Shown piece by piece: positions 29,235 to 37,718 of a DNA stretch of 64,000 nucleotides. The translations under genes were made by a program, and so were the position numbers. The stretch is from Inhella proteolytica (lineage in GTDB: Bacteria; Pseudomonadota; Gammaproteobacteria; Burkholderiales; Burkholderiaceae_C): positions 226,938 through 290,937 of the forward strand of contig NZ_JAEDAK010000006.1 in the NCBI RefSeq assembly GCF_016093275.1. The letters run 5' to 3'. The notes under the pieces were generated by a model, which was not told the origin of the DNA, made no database searches, and saw nothing but the letters and a program-made list of their open reading frames with translations. Numbering within the stretch: position 1 is the first letter of the stretch; each line of letters opens with the position of its first letter.

Positions 29235-31518
29235 AACGACCCGCTGGGCCTGGCTGTGGGCGCTCCTGCTGTTGCTGCTGGCTGCGGGCCTGGGCCTGAC
29301 GGCCTGGCAGGGCCGCCTGCGCATCAACACCGATGTGCTGGCCATGCTGCCCAAGGACGAGCGCCGCCCCGAGGTCGAGCAGGCGCTGCAGGCCCTGGCC
29401 AAGGCGGGGGACGGCCGGCTCATCGTGCTGGTACAGAACGCGGCGGCGGCCGATCGGTTCGCCGAGGTTTTCGCCGCCCAAGCCCCGGGTGTGAGCCTGC
29501 GCCACAAGGTGGACCCGGCCCAGCAGGCCGCCTGGCTGGACTTCTTCAGCCCGCAGCGCGGCGCCCTGCTGACCGATGCGCAGCGCGCCCAGCTGCAGCA
29601 GGCCAGCGCCGAGGCCCTGGCCCAGCAGGCCCTGCAGAACCTGCTGCAGCCGGTGGGCGCGCTGCGCGTGGGCCGCTGGGCCGACGACCCCTTCAACAGC
29701 CTGGGCCAGTGGTTCGCTGAGCGCGCCCAGGGCAGCCGCGTGCGTGTGCACGAAGGTCGCCTGACCGTGCATGCCCCTGACGGCGACTGGGCCCTGATCC
29801 TGATCGACAGCCCCGGCAGCGCCTTCGCGCTGGCGCATAACGAGCGCCTGGCCCAAGCCCTGGCCGCCGCCCGTGCCGCGGTGGCGCCGGTCAAGGTCAT
29901 CGCCGCCGGCGTGCCCCTGCATGCGCACGCGGCGGCCACGCAGGCGCAGAGCGAGATGCATCTGATCGGCGCCGGCTCGCTGGTCGGCGTGTTCGTGCTC
30001 AGCTGGTTCGCCTTTGCGCGCATCCGTCCGCGCCTGCTGGTGCTGCTCTCGGTCGGCAGCGGTCTGCTGGTCGCCGTGGGTCTGACCCTGGCGGTGTTCG
30101 GCGAGCTGCACCTCATCACCCTGGTGTTCGGCGCCAGCCTGGTGGGCGTGGCCGAGAACTACGCCAGCAGCTACTACGCCGCGCGCATCGAGCGCGGCGC
30201 CGAACAGCGCTTTGCCGTGATGCGCGAGCAGCTGCCCACCATGGGCCTGGCCCTGCTCACCACCTTGGCCGGCTACGCCCTGCTGGCCACCACGCCCTTC
30301 CCGGGCCTGCAGCAGGTGGCCCTGTTCTCGGCCGCCGGCCTGGCCGCGGCCTTTGTCACCACCTGGCTGTGGTTCCCGCACCTGGACCAGGGCAGCGTGC
30401 CGCTGCGCCCGCTGACCCGCGCGATGGGTCGTGCCTGGGCCGCCTGGCCGGCGCTGCGGCCGCGCGCCGCGGCCCTGCTGCTGGCCGGTCTGGGCGGGTT
30501 GACGGCCTGGGGCTTCGTGCGCCTGCAGGCCAACGACGACATCCGCCTGCTGCAGGCCACGCCGCCGGCCTTGCTGCAGGACCAGATCGAACTCGCGCGC
30601 CACCTCGACCTGCCCAGCCCGGCGCAGTTCTTCCTGCTCGAAGCGGGCAGCGAGGCCGAGCTGCTGGCCGCCGAGGAAGCGCTCAAAGCCAAGCTCGCGC
30701 CGCTGCGCGAACAGAAGCTCATCAGCGGCTGGCAGGCGGTGTCGGACTGGGTGCCTTCGCCCGCGCGCCAGCAGGCCGATGCCGCGCTGCTGCAGCGCCG
30801 CTGGGCCGAGGCGGCTCCCTTGGTTCAAAGTCTGCTGGGCCAGACCCTGCCTGCGGGCGGGGCCGTGCAGCCCAAGTTGCTGATGGTCGCCGACTGGCTG
30901 GCCGCGCCGGTGTCCGAGGCGGCACGCCATCAATGGCTGGGCGCCAATTCGCAGGGCCGCTGGCATGCGGTGCTGCAGCTGCGCGGCGTGGCCGGCGTGC
31001 AGGCCCTGCCGGCCCTGGCCGCGCTGGCCGACGGCAACGCTGTCCGCTGGGTCGACAAGGTGGCCGAGGTCTCCGAACTGCTGGCGCGCCAGCGCGTGCG
31101 CATGGCGGGGGTGCTGGCCATCGCCGTCGTCGCCGTGGCCGGTCTGCTGGCCTGGCGCTTTGGCCGGCGCAGCTGGCGCGCGCTCTTCCCCACCGTGCTG
31201 GCCGGCGCCCTGAGCCTGGCCCTGCTGGGCCTGAGCGGCCAGCCGCTGCAGCTCTTCCATGTGCTGGCCTTGCTGCTGCTGCTGGGCGTGGGCGTGGACT
31301 ACGGCATCTTTTTGCTCGCCCAGCCGCAGCGCGCAGACTTGCGGGGTTTTGTCTCCGTCACCCTGGCGGCGGCATCCACCTGGCTGGCCTTCGGCCTGCT
31401 GGGTCTTTCCAGCACCCCGGCGCTGCGCGCCTTCGGCATCACCCTGGGCCTTGGCATCGTGCTGGCCTGGGTCTTGACCCCCTTCTTCATTCCAGATGAG
31501 TCCCCCCATGCGAGTTGA
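29206..31518 (+). CDS. MMPL/RND-family exporter
   Basis: Large inner-membrane protein, 770 residues, with two repeats of one helix, a periplasmic domain, then five helices. VGVAENYASSYYAAR and VGVDYGIFLLAQ are the MMPL/SSD-like membrane motifs of the two halves. ATG 29206 lies inside the LolA-like gene (29 nt overlap). It likely extracts the finished aryl-polyene lipid from the inner membrane and hands it to the LolA-like carrier. Confidence 0.85.
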   Translation: MRKRPAALPETTRWAWLWALLLLLLAAGLGLTAWQGRLRINTDVLAMLPKDERRPEVEQALQALAKAGDGRLIVLVQNAAAADRFAEVFAAQAPGVSLRHKVDPAQQAAWLDFFSPQRGALLTDAQRAQLQQASAEALAQQALQNLLQPVGALRVGRWADDPFNSLGQWFAERAQGSRVRVHEGRLTVHAPDGDWALILIDSPGSAFALAHNERLAQALAAARAAVAPVKVIAAGVPLHAHAAATQAQSEMHLIGAGSLVGVFVLSWFAFARIRPRLLVLLSVGSGLLVAVGLTLAVFGELHLITLVFGASLVGVAENYASSYYAARIERGAEQRFAVMREQLPTMGLALLTTLAGYALLATTPFPGLQQVALFSAAGLAAAFVTTWLWFPHLDQGSVPLRPLTRAMGRAWAAWPALRPRAAALLLAGLGGLTAWGFVRLQANDDIRLLQATPPALLQDQIELARHLDLPSPAQFFLLEAGSEAELLAAEEALKAKLAPLREQKLISGWQAVSDWVPSPARQQADAALLQRRWAEAAPLVQSLLGQTLPAGGAVQPKLLMVADWLAAPVSEAARHQWLGANSQGRWHAVLQLRGVAGVQALPALAALADGNAVRWVDKVAEVSELLARQRVRMAGVLAIAVVAVAGLLAWRFGRRSWRALFPTVLAGALSLALLGLSGQPLQLFHVLALLLLLGVGVDYGIFLLAQPQRADLRGFVSVTLAAASTWLAFGLLGLSSTPALRAFGITLGLGIVLAWVLTPFFIPDESPHAS

Positions 31519-32740
31519 AACCTGCGACGTTTGCATCATTGGCGCCGGCCCCTCGGGCGCGGTGGCGGCGGCCCTGCTGCGCCAGCAGGGCCTGGCGGTG
31601 ACGGTGCTGGAGCAGCAGCAGTTCCCGCGCTTCTCGATCGGCGAGAGCCTGCTGCCGCAGTCGATGGAATACATCCAGAAGGCCGGCCTGCTGCAGGACG
31701 TGGTCGAGGCCGGCTTCCAGTACAAGAACGGCGCCGCCTTCCGCCGCGGCGAGAAGCGCACCGCCTTCGACTTCCGCGACAAGTTCAGCTGCGGCTGGGG
31801 CACCACCTACCAGGTGCAGCGCGCCGCCTTCGACAAGGTGCTGGCCGATGGCGCGGCCAAGGCCGGAGCAGACATCCGCTACCGCCAGCAGGTCACCGCG
31901 GTGACGGTGGGTGAGGGGCAGCAGCCGCTGGTCACCGTGCAACCCCTGGAGGGTGGCGATTCGTATCAGGTGCAGGCCCGCCACCTGCTCGACGCCAGTG
32001 GCTTCGGCCGCACCCTGCCGCGTTTGCTGGACCTGGAGTTCCCCTCGCAATTCCCGGTGCGCGCGGCCACCTTCACCCATGTGCAGGACGGCATCAAGGA
32101 TCCGAGCTTCGACCGCAACAAGATCCTCGTCACCGTGCACCCCGAGCATGTGGATGTCTGGTTCTGGACCATCCCCTTCAGCAATGGCCGCTGCTCGCTG
32201 GGCGTGGTGGCGCGCGCCGAGTTCTTCGCCAAGTATTCGACCGACGCGACCGAGCGCCTGAAGGCCATCGTGGCCGAGACGCCCACGCTTTCCACTTTGC
32301 TCGAGAACGCCGTGTGGGACACGCCGGCCAACGAGCTCAAGGGCTATGCGGCGAACGTCAAGTCGCTCTGGGGCCCCGGCTTCGCGCTGCTGGGCAATGC
32401 CGGCGAGTTCCTCGATCCGGTGTTCTCCAGCGGCGTGACGATCGCCGTGCGCAGCGCCGATCTGGCCGTGAGCTGCATCCTGCGCGAGCGCGCCGGCGAG
32501 ACGGTGAACTGGGAGGCCGATTACGCCGTGCCGCTGCGCACCGGCGTCGATGCCTTCCGCGCCTTTGTGGAGAGCTGGTACCGCGGCGGCTTCCAGGACG
32601 TGATCTTTCACCAGGACCAGAACCCCGAGGTGCGCCGCATGATCAGCTCCATCCTGGCCGGCTACGCCTGGGACAAGAGCAACCCCTACGTCGCCAAGCC
32701 CGAGCGCATGGCCACGCTGGAAGCCCTGTGCGCCGCCTGA
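31496..32740 (+). CDS. Flavin-dependent halogenase-like oxidoreductase
   Basis: FAD-binding monooxygenase/halogenase superfamily, 414 residues. GAGPSG (residues 16-21) fits the GxGxxG dinucleotide site and GESLLP (49-54) is the family block. Trp222-Phe-Trp-Thr-Ile-Pro227 is an exact WxWxIP, the hallmark of flavin halogenases. Lys77 in FQYKNGAAF lies where halogenases place their catalytic lysine. Some hydroxylases and reductases of the same superfamily share parts of this pattern, so halogenation is a strong candidate, not proven. No flavin reductase gene is adjacent. It overlaps the exporter end by 23 nt. Confidence 0.75.
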   Translation: MSPPMRVETCDVCIIGAGPSGAVAAALLRQQGLAVTVLEQQQFPRFSIGESLLPQSMEYIQKAGLLQDVVEAGFQYKNGAAFRRGEKRTAFDFRDKFSCGWGTTYQVQRAAFDKVLADGAAKAGADIRYRQQVTAVTVGEGQQPLVTVQPLEGGDSYQVQARHLLDASGFGRTLPRLLDLEFPSQFPVRAATFTHVQDGIKDPSFDRNKILVTVHPEHVDVWFWTIPFSNGRCSLGVVARAEFFAKYSTDATERLKAIVAETPTLSTLLENAVWDTPANELKGYAANVKSLWGPGFALLGNAGEFLDPVFSSGVTIAVRSADLAVSCILRERAGETVNWEADYAVPLRTGVDAFRAFVESWYRGGFQDVIFHQDQNPEVRRMISSILAGYAWDKSNPYVAKPERMATLEALCAA

Positions 32741-33291
32741 TCCTGTCCTTGCTTGTGAGCCTGCTGGCCGCCTGCGCCAGCACGCCGCCGGCCCCGCCGC
32801 CGCGCCTGCCCGCCTTCCGTGTGGCGCCGGCCGACTTCGGCGCGCCGCTGCAGCTGGTGCAGCGCCTGCAGGTGCTGCGCGTCAGCGAAGACCCGCGCGC
32901 GCCCAAGGAGCGCCAGCTCGACACCCTGCTGCAGCTGGACGGCGAGGCCCTGCGCCTGGCCGCGCTGGCGCTGAACCAGCGCGTGCTGACCCTGGTGTGG
33001 GACGGCCGCGAGCTGCAGGTGCAGCGCCACACGATGCTGCCGGCCGAGGTGGACCCCGAGCGCGTGCTGCGTGACATCGCGCTCGTGTTCGCGCCCTTGC
33101 AGGCCTTGCGCCAGGGCCTGGGCCCGGAGTGGGAACTGAGCGAACTGGCGCAGCGCCGTGAGTTGCGCCTGAACGGCGAGCTGCTGCTGGTGGTGCTGTA
33201 CCTGCAGGGCCGCGAGCAGGTCGAGATCGACAACCGGGTCGAGCGCTACCGGCTGCGCATCGACTCGCGTGCGGCCGAAGGAGCGGTGTGA
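32728..33291 (+). CDS. DUF3261 lipoprotein of the aryl-polyene cluster
   Basis: Lipoprotein of 187 residues. The start is GTG 32728 (MRRLILSLLVSLLAAC): signal peptide ending in the lipobox LAAC, Cys16 being the lipidated residue, then a Pro-rich linker. The body matches the DUF3261 pattern found next to the ketosynthases in aryl-polyene clusters. Probably an outer-membrane partner that accepts the polyene from the LolA-like carrier. It overlaps the flavoprotein stop by 13 nt. Confidence 0.8.
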   Translation: MRRLILSLLVSLLAACASTPPAPPPRLPAFRVAPADFGAPLQLVQRLQVLRVSEDPRAPKERQLDTLLQLDGEALRLAALALNQRVLTLVWDGRELQVQRHTMLPAEVDPERVLRDIALVFAPLQALRQGLGPEWELSELAQRRELRLNGELLLVVLYLQGREQVEIDNRVERYRLRIDSRAAEGAV

Positions 33292-34460
33292 TGCAGTTCC
33301 ATCTGAATGCCTTGGGTCTGATCTGTGCCGCCGGCGCCGACCCCGCTGAACTGGCCACTGCGCTCTGGGCCGATCAACCCCGCGGTGTGCAGCCCGAACC
33401 CTGGCGCGAAGGTCGCGAGCTGCACCTGGGCCGCGTGCGCGCGGCGCTGCCGCCGCTTGACCCGGCCGCAGCCCTGGCCAGCCGCAACAACGCCCTGCTG
33501 GCCGCCGCGCTGGCGCAGATCCGCCCGCAGGTGGACGCCGCCATCGCCCGCCACGGTGCGGCGCGGGTGGCGGTGGTGCTGGGCACCAGCACCTCGGGCG
33601 TGGGCGAGGCCGAACAGGCCTGGGACGAGCAGGTGCGCAGCGGCACGCTGTCCGCCGGCTTTGATGTGCGCCAGCAGGAGATCGGCTCCCCTGCGCTCTA
33701 CCTGGCCTGCACCCTGGGCCTGGGTGGCCCTGCTTATGTGGTGTCCACCGCCTGTTCGTCCAGCGCCAAGGCCCTGGCCAGCGCGGCCCGCCTGCTGCGC
33801 GCCGGCTTGGCCGATGCCGTGCTCTGTGGCGGTGCCGACAGCCTGTGCGACTTCACGGTCGCCGGCTTTGCCGCGCTCGAAGCCGTGAGCGCGGCGCGCT
33901 GCAATCCGATGAGCGCGAATCGGCAAGGCATCAACATCGGCGAGGCCGCCGCGCTGTTCCTGATGGAACGCGAAGGGGCCGGCCCGCGCCTGGCCGGCTG
34001 GGGCGAGAGCAGTGATGCCCACCACATCTCCGCCCCCGAACCCAGCGGCCGCGGTGCCGAAGCGGCCATGCGCGCCGCGATCGCTTGTGCCGGCCTGCAG
34101 CCGGCCGACATCGGCTACCTGAACCTGCATGGCACGGCCACGCCGCACAACGACGCGATGGAGTCACAGGCCGTGGCACGGGTGTTCGGCCTGGAGCTGC
34201 CCTGCAGCTCCACCAAGCCGCTGACCGGCCACACCCTGGGCGCGGCCGGCGCGCTGGAAGCGGCGGTGGCCTGGCTGACGCTGCAGGGCGAGGGCCGGCT
34301 GCCGGTGCACCATTTCGACGGCGCCCGCGACCCCGCGCTGCCGGCCATTCGCTTGGTGCGCCCGGGCGAACGCCTGGCCAGCGCACCGCGCGCCGTGCTG
34401 TCCAATTCTTTTGCTTTTGGCGGCAGCAATGCCGCGTTGGTGCTCTGCCGTGATGACTGA
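33291..34460 (+). CDS. Beta-ketoacyl-ACP synthase (chain-extending KS)
   Basis: Ketosynthase of 389 residues with a full Cys-His-His triad: Cys155 (STACSSSAK), His280 (NLHGTATPHND) and His314 (LTGHTLGAAG). The start ATG 33291 shares its A with the previous stop. It is the likely active partner of the Cys-less subunit at 20681, as ApeO pairs with ApeC in the studied system. Confidence 0.9.
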   Translation: MQFHLNALGLICAAGADPAELATALWADQPRGVQPEPWREGRELHLGRVRAALPPLDPAAALASRNNALLAAALAQIRPQVDAAIARHGAARVAVVLGTSTSGVGEAEQAWDEQVRSGTLSAGFDVRQQEIGSPALYLACTLGLGGPAYVVSTACSSSAKALASAARLLRAGLADAVLCGGADSLCDFTVAGFAALEAVSAARCNPMSANRQGINIGEAAALFLMEREGAGPRLAGWGESSDAHHISAPEPSGRGAEAAMRAAIACAGLQPADIGYLNLHGTATPHNDAMESQAVARVFGLELPCSSTKPLTGHTLGAAGALEAAVAWLTLQGEGRLPVHHFDGARDPALPAIRLVRPGERLASAPRAVLSNSFAFGGSNAALVLCRDD

Positions 34461-34905
34461 AGTCGCCATCGACGAACTGGTGCCGCACCGCGGCACGATG
34501 AGCTGGCTGGGCCGTGTGCTTGAAGCCGGCGAGGAACATCTGGTGGCCGAGGCCACCATCGGCCCCGACCACCTGCTGCTGCGCGACGGCCAATTGAGTG
34601 CCGCCGCCGGCATCGAGTACATGGCCCAGACCGTGGCCGCCTGGGCCGGCGCCGGCCGCCGCGCCGCGGGCGGTGCGCCCAAGATCGGCTTCCTGCTCGG
34701 TACGCGGCGCTACACCTGCTCCCGTTCCAGCTTCCGGGTGGGCGAAGTGCTGCGCATCCGCGTCGAGCATCGCTTCCAGGCGGACAACGGGCTGGGGCAG
34801 TTCGAGGCCTCGATCGAGATTAACGGCGCCGAGGTGGCGCGGGCGAGCCTGAACGTGTTCGGGCCCGAAGAGCCTGAGGCCTTCTTGAATGGGCAGGGCT
34901 TGTGA
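34453..34905 (+). CDS. 3-hydroxyacyl-ACP dehydratase, ApeP-like
   Basis: Hotdog dehydratase of 150 residues. His12 in LVPHRGTM and Glu55 in AAGIEYMAQT are the catalytic pair in the order seen for aryl-polyene dehydratases. ATG 34453 overlaps the KS stop. It is the second dehydratase of the pathway besides the fused domain at 23311, which fits a fully conjugated product. Confidence 0.87.
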   Translation: MTEVAIDELVPHRGTMSWLGRVLEAGEEHLVAEATIGPDHLLLRDGQLSAAAGIEYMAQTVAAWAGAGRRAAGGAPKIGFLLGTRRYTCSRSSFRVGEVLRIRVEHRFQADNGLGQFEASIEINGAEVARASLNVFGPEEPEAFLNGQGL

Positions 34906-35229
34906 CTGAATGCATTTGGTCATCGGTAGAGCCCGCAGGGGTCTTCAACCCTTGCACCCCGACCCGCATTTCTTTGCTGCGCCAAAGAAACGCGGGGCAA
35001 AGAAAGGCGCTGAATGCACGCAGCCGACCTAGGGTCGGCCGCGACTGCACGGCTGGTTCACATGGCTCCCACACCCCTCCTGGGACTGCGAAAACCTGCC
35101 CGCTAAGCTGGCCGGAGTACCGGCCGACTAGACCACTGCAAACCATCGCGGGCTTTCTGCGATGAATGGATCCCCAACCAGCTTCTTGTTGCCGCGTTCG
35201 CGGCCCCGCAAAGCGCTGTGGTGCAAACC
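34906..35229 (+). repeat. Structured 324-nt non-coding insert in the polyene operon
   Basis: The only gap above 300 nt. Inverted repeats in order: 34935-34955 (GCAGGGGT/ACCCTTGC), 34964-34995 (CCGCATTTCTTTG/CAAAGAAACGCGG, 13-bp stem with one mismatch, loop CTGCGC), 35023-35039 (GCCGACC/GGTCGGC, loop TAG) and 35110-35125 (GGCCGG/CCGGCC, loop AGTA). CTGAATGCA occurs twice (34906, 35010). No credible gene or ribosome-binding site until the ATG at 35230. The CAAAGAAA-type palindrome resembles dispersed repeats I know from Burkholderiales genomes; that link is from memory. Confidence 0.6.
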
Positions 35230-35964
35230 ATGAACCCCGACCAAACCATCCTCATCACCGGCTCCAGCCGCGGCATCGGCAAGGCCATTGCCCTGCGCCT
35301 GGCGCGCGATGGCTTCGACACCGTCATCCACTGCCGCAGCCGCCGCGACGAAGCCGAGCAGGTGGCGCAGCAGGTGCGCGAACTGGGCCGCCGGGCCCGC
35401 GTGCTGCAGTTCGACGTGGCCGACCGCGCCGCCACGGCTGCGGCGCTTGAAGCCGATCTTGAACAGCACGGCTGCCCCTATGGCGTGGTGGCCAATGCCG
35501 GCATCGCGCGCGACAACGCCTTTCCGGCCATGCCGGCCGAGGATTGGGACGCGGTGATCCATACCAACCTCGACGCCTTCTACAACGTGCTGCACCCGCT
35601 CACAATGCCGCTGGTGCGGCGCCGCAAGCCCGGGCGCATCGTCACCCTGGCTTCGGTGTCGGGGTTGATGGGCAACCGCGGGCAGGTGAACTACAGCGCC
35701 GCCAAGGCCGGCATCATCGGCGCCACCAAGGCGCTGGCGGTGGAGCTGGCCAGCCGCGCCATCACCGTGAACTGTGTGGCACCGGGGTTGATCGAGACCG
35801 ACATGGTCGAGCCCGAGTTGCTCGCCGAAGCGCTGAAGATCATCCCGGCCAAGCGGGTGGGCCAACCCGAGGAGGTGGCGGCCCTGGTGAGCTTCTTGAT
35901 GGGACCGGATGCGGCCTACATCACGCGCCAGGTGATTTCGGTGAACGGGGGGATGGTGGGATGA
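35230..35964 (+). CDS. 3-ketoacyl-ACP reductase (SDR, FabG-like)
   Basis: Short-chain dehydrogenase of 244 residues. TGSSRGIG (residues 10-17) binds NADP(H). The catalytic Ser-Tyr-Lys lies in ASVSGLMGNRGQVNYSAAKAG. The C terminus VISVNGGMVG is FabG-like. It corresponds to the polyene ketoreductase (ApeQ). I start at ATG 35230 (MNPDQT); an in-frame GTG is four codons upstream. It follows the structured insert, so it may be transcribed from a separate promoter. Confidence 0.93.
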   Translation: MNPDQTILITGSSRGIGKAIALRLARDGFDTVIHCRSRRDEAEQVAQQVRELGRRARVLQFDVADRAATAAALEADLEQHGCPYGVVANAGIARDNAFPAMPAEDWDAVIHTNLDAFYNVLHPLTMPLVRRRKPGRIVTLASVSGLMGNRGQVNYSAAKAGIIGATKALAVELASRAITVNCVAPGLIETDMVEPELLAEALKIIPAKRVGQPEEVAALVSFLMGPDAAYITRQVISVNGGMVG

Positions 35965-37199
35965 AGAGCTTGAAGCGTGTGGTGTGCACCGGCGTCGGTG
36001 CCCTCAGCCCCCTGGGTCATGACTGGGCCAGCGTGCAGCAGCAGCTGCGCCAGCGCCGCAGTGCAGTGCAGCGCATCGCCGGCTGGGCCGAGATCGAAGG
36101 CCTCAACACCCAAGTCGGCGCGCCCGCCGCACCCTTCGAGCTGCCCAAGGAGCGCTACAACCGCAAGACCATGCGCAGCATGGGCCGCGTCTCGGTGCTG
36201 GCCTGCCGTGCCACCGAGCTGGCGCTGGAGCAGGCCGGTCTGCTGGGGGATCCGCTCGTCACCAGCGGCCAGATGGGCATTAGCTACGGCAGTTGCTCGG
36301 GCGAGCCCGCCGCTTTCGGCGACTTCGCCTGCATGATGCGCGACAAGACCACCGAGGGCATCAACGCCAACACCTACATCAAGATGATGTCGCACACCGC
36401 GCCGGTGAATATCGGCGTGTTCTTCGGCATCACCGGGCGCATCGTCACCACCAGCAGCGCCTGCACTTCGGGCTCGCAGGGCGTCGGCTACGCCTTCGAG
36501 GCCATCCAGAGCGGCAAGCAGATTGCCATGGTGGCTGGCGGCTCGGAAGAGCTCGATGCCAGCCAGGCCGCGGTGTTCGACACCCTGTTCGCCACCTCCA
36601 CGCGCCACAACGACACGCCCACCCAGACCCCCAGCCCTTACGACGCGAACCGCGATGGCCTGGTGCTGGGCGAGGGCGGCTGCAGCCTGATCCTGGAAGA
36701 GCGTGAGCACGCGCTGGCGCGCGGCGCCAAGCCGCTGTTCGAGATCGTCGGCTACGGCACCAACAGCGATGGCGCGCATGTCACGCAACCCAAGGCCGAG
36801 ACCATGGCCATGGCCATGCGCCTGGCCCTGGCCGATGCCGGTCTGCCCCCCGAGGCCATCCCCTACGTGAACGGCCACGGCACCGCCACCGAGCATGGCG
36901 ACATCGCCGAGAGCCAGGCCACCCAGGCCGTGTTCGGCTCGCGCGTGGCCATATCCTCGCTGAAGAGCTACATGGGCCACACCCTGGGCGCCTGCGGCGC
37001 GCTCGAGGCCTGGATGACCGCCGAGATGATGAAGAGCGGCTGGTTCGCGCCCACGCTGAACCTCAGCCAGGTAGATCCGCGCTGCGCCGAGCTGGACTAC
37101 CTGATGGACGGCGGCCGCGCGCTCGACACCGAGTACGTGATGAGCAACAACTTCGCGTTCGGCGGCATCAACACCTCGTTGATCCTGCGCCGTTGCTAA
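35961..37199 (+). CDS. Beta-ketoacyl-ACP synthase (FabF-like, second KS)
   Basis: Ketosynthase of 412 residues with intact triad Cys168 (SSACTSG), His306 (NGHGTATEHGD) and His340 (YMGHTLGACG). Its start overlaps the ketoreductase stop (ATGA). It corresponds to ApeR, which is thought to act on the starter or early extension. Confidence 0.92.
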   Translation: MKSLKRVVCTGVGALSPLGHDWASVQQQLRQRRSAVQRIAGWAEIEGLNTQVGAPAAPFELPKERYNRKTMRSMGRVSVLACRATELALEQAGLLGDPLVTSGQMGISYGSCSGEPAAFGDFACMMRDKTTEGINANTYIKMMSHTAPVNIGVFFGITGRIVTTSSACTSGSQGVGYAFEAIQSGKQIAMVAGGSEELDASQAAVFDTLFATSTRHNDTPTQTPSPYDANRDGLVLGEGGCSLILEEREHALARGAKPLFEIVGYGTNSDGAHVTQPKAETMAMAMRLALADAGLPPEAIPYVNGHGTATEHGDIAESQATQAVFGSRVAISSLKSYMGHTLGACGALEAWMTAEMMKSGWFAPTLNLSQVDPRCAELDYLMDGGRALDTEYVMSNNFAFGGINTSLILRRC

Positions 37200-37267
37200 C
37201 GATTCGACACCAGCGCGTCGGCACAATCGCCGCGCTTGCCACCCACCAACCCCGAGGAGGAGAACCC

Positions 37268-37717
37268 ATGCGTCAAACCCTGAAGAGCCTGGCCGCCGTG
37301 CTGGCCCTGTCCGCCCTGCTGGCTCCGGCCGCCCAGGCCCGCGACACCGTGTTGCACATCAAGCTGTCCGACGTGCTGGAAATGCCCGACGCCAAGGGCA
37401 AGCTCGACGGCGACGTCAAGTTCTACCTGGCCGGCGCCAAGACGCCCAAGGTGCTGAAGGAGCTGGGCAGCGACACCACCAACCAGAAGACCAATGGCGT
37501 GGGCAAGTCCGACGAGTTCGGCTGCAAGTGGGCCATCCTCTCGGGCCTGATCGCGCTGGAGAAGAAGGCCAAGCAGAACGGCGCCAACGCGGTGGTGGAC
37601 ATCGTCAGCTACTACAAGAAGAACGAGGTCAAGGACGCCGAGACCATCGAATGCCATGCCGGCAGCATCGTCATCGGCGCGGCGCTGAAGGGCACCTACG
37701 CCAAGGTGGCCCCCTAA
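37268..37717 (+). CDS. Small secreted protein of aryl-polyene clusters
   Basis: Exported protein of 149 residues: signal peptide with cleavage after AAQA (about residue 24). The mature part contains two cysteines (FGCKW, IECHAG) and a C-terminal GANAVVDIVSYY...AGSIVIGAALKG, resembling the YbjQ-like fold. Homologues in polyene clusters are often labelled excinuclease subunit; I see no ATPase motif and reject that name. Strong ribosome-binding site GAGGAGG seven bases before ATG. One base separates it from the phosphopantetheinyl transferase. Confidence 0.72.
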   Translation: MRQTLKSLAAVLALSALLAPAAQARDTVLHIKLSDVLEMPDAKGKLDGDVKFYLAGAKTPKVLKELGSDTTNQKTNGVGKSDEFGCKWAILSGLIALEKKAKQNGANAVVDIVSYYKKNEVKDAETIECHAGSIVIGAALKGTYAKVAP

Positions 37718-37718
37718 G

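Noticed and set aside
34921..34960. tRNA-like piece: GGTAGAGC followed by a hairpin with loop containing TTCA (UCA anticodon-like)
   Set aside because: No acceptor stem, no T-arm with TTCGA, and no matching D-arm partner; only one stem-loop resembles a tRNA, so it is treated as part of the structured repeat.
37200..37267. Possible sigma-54 promoter (GG-N10-GC at GGCACAATCGCCGC)
   Set aside because: The -12 element lacks TTGC-type context; only the GG/GC spacing fits, which is common in GC-rich DNA.
37268..37717. Excinuclease ABC subunit A annotation often given to this family
   Set aside because: 149 residues, signal peptide, no Walker A or zinc finger; the name appears to be a propagated error.
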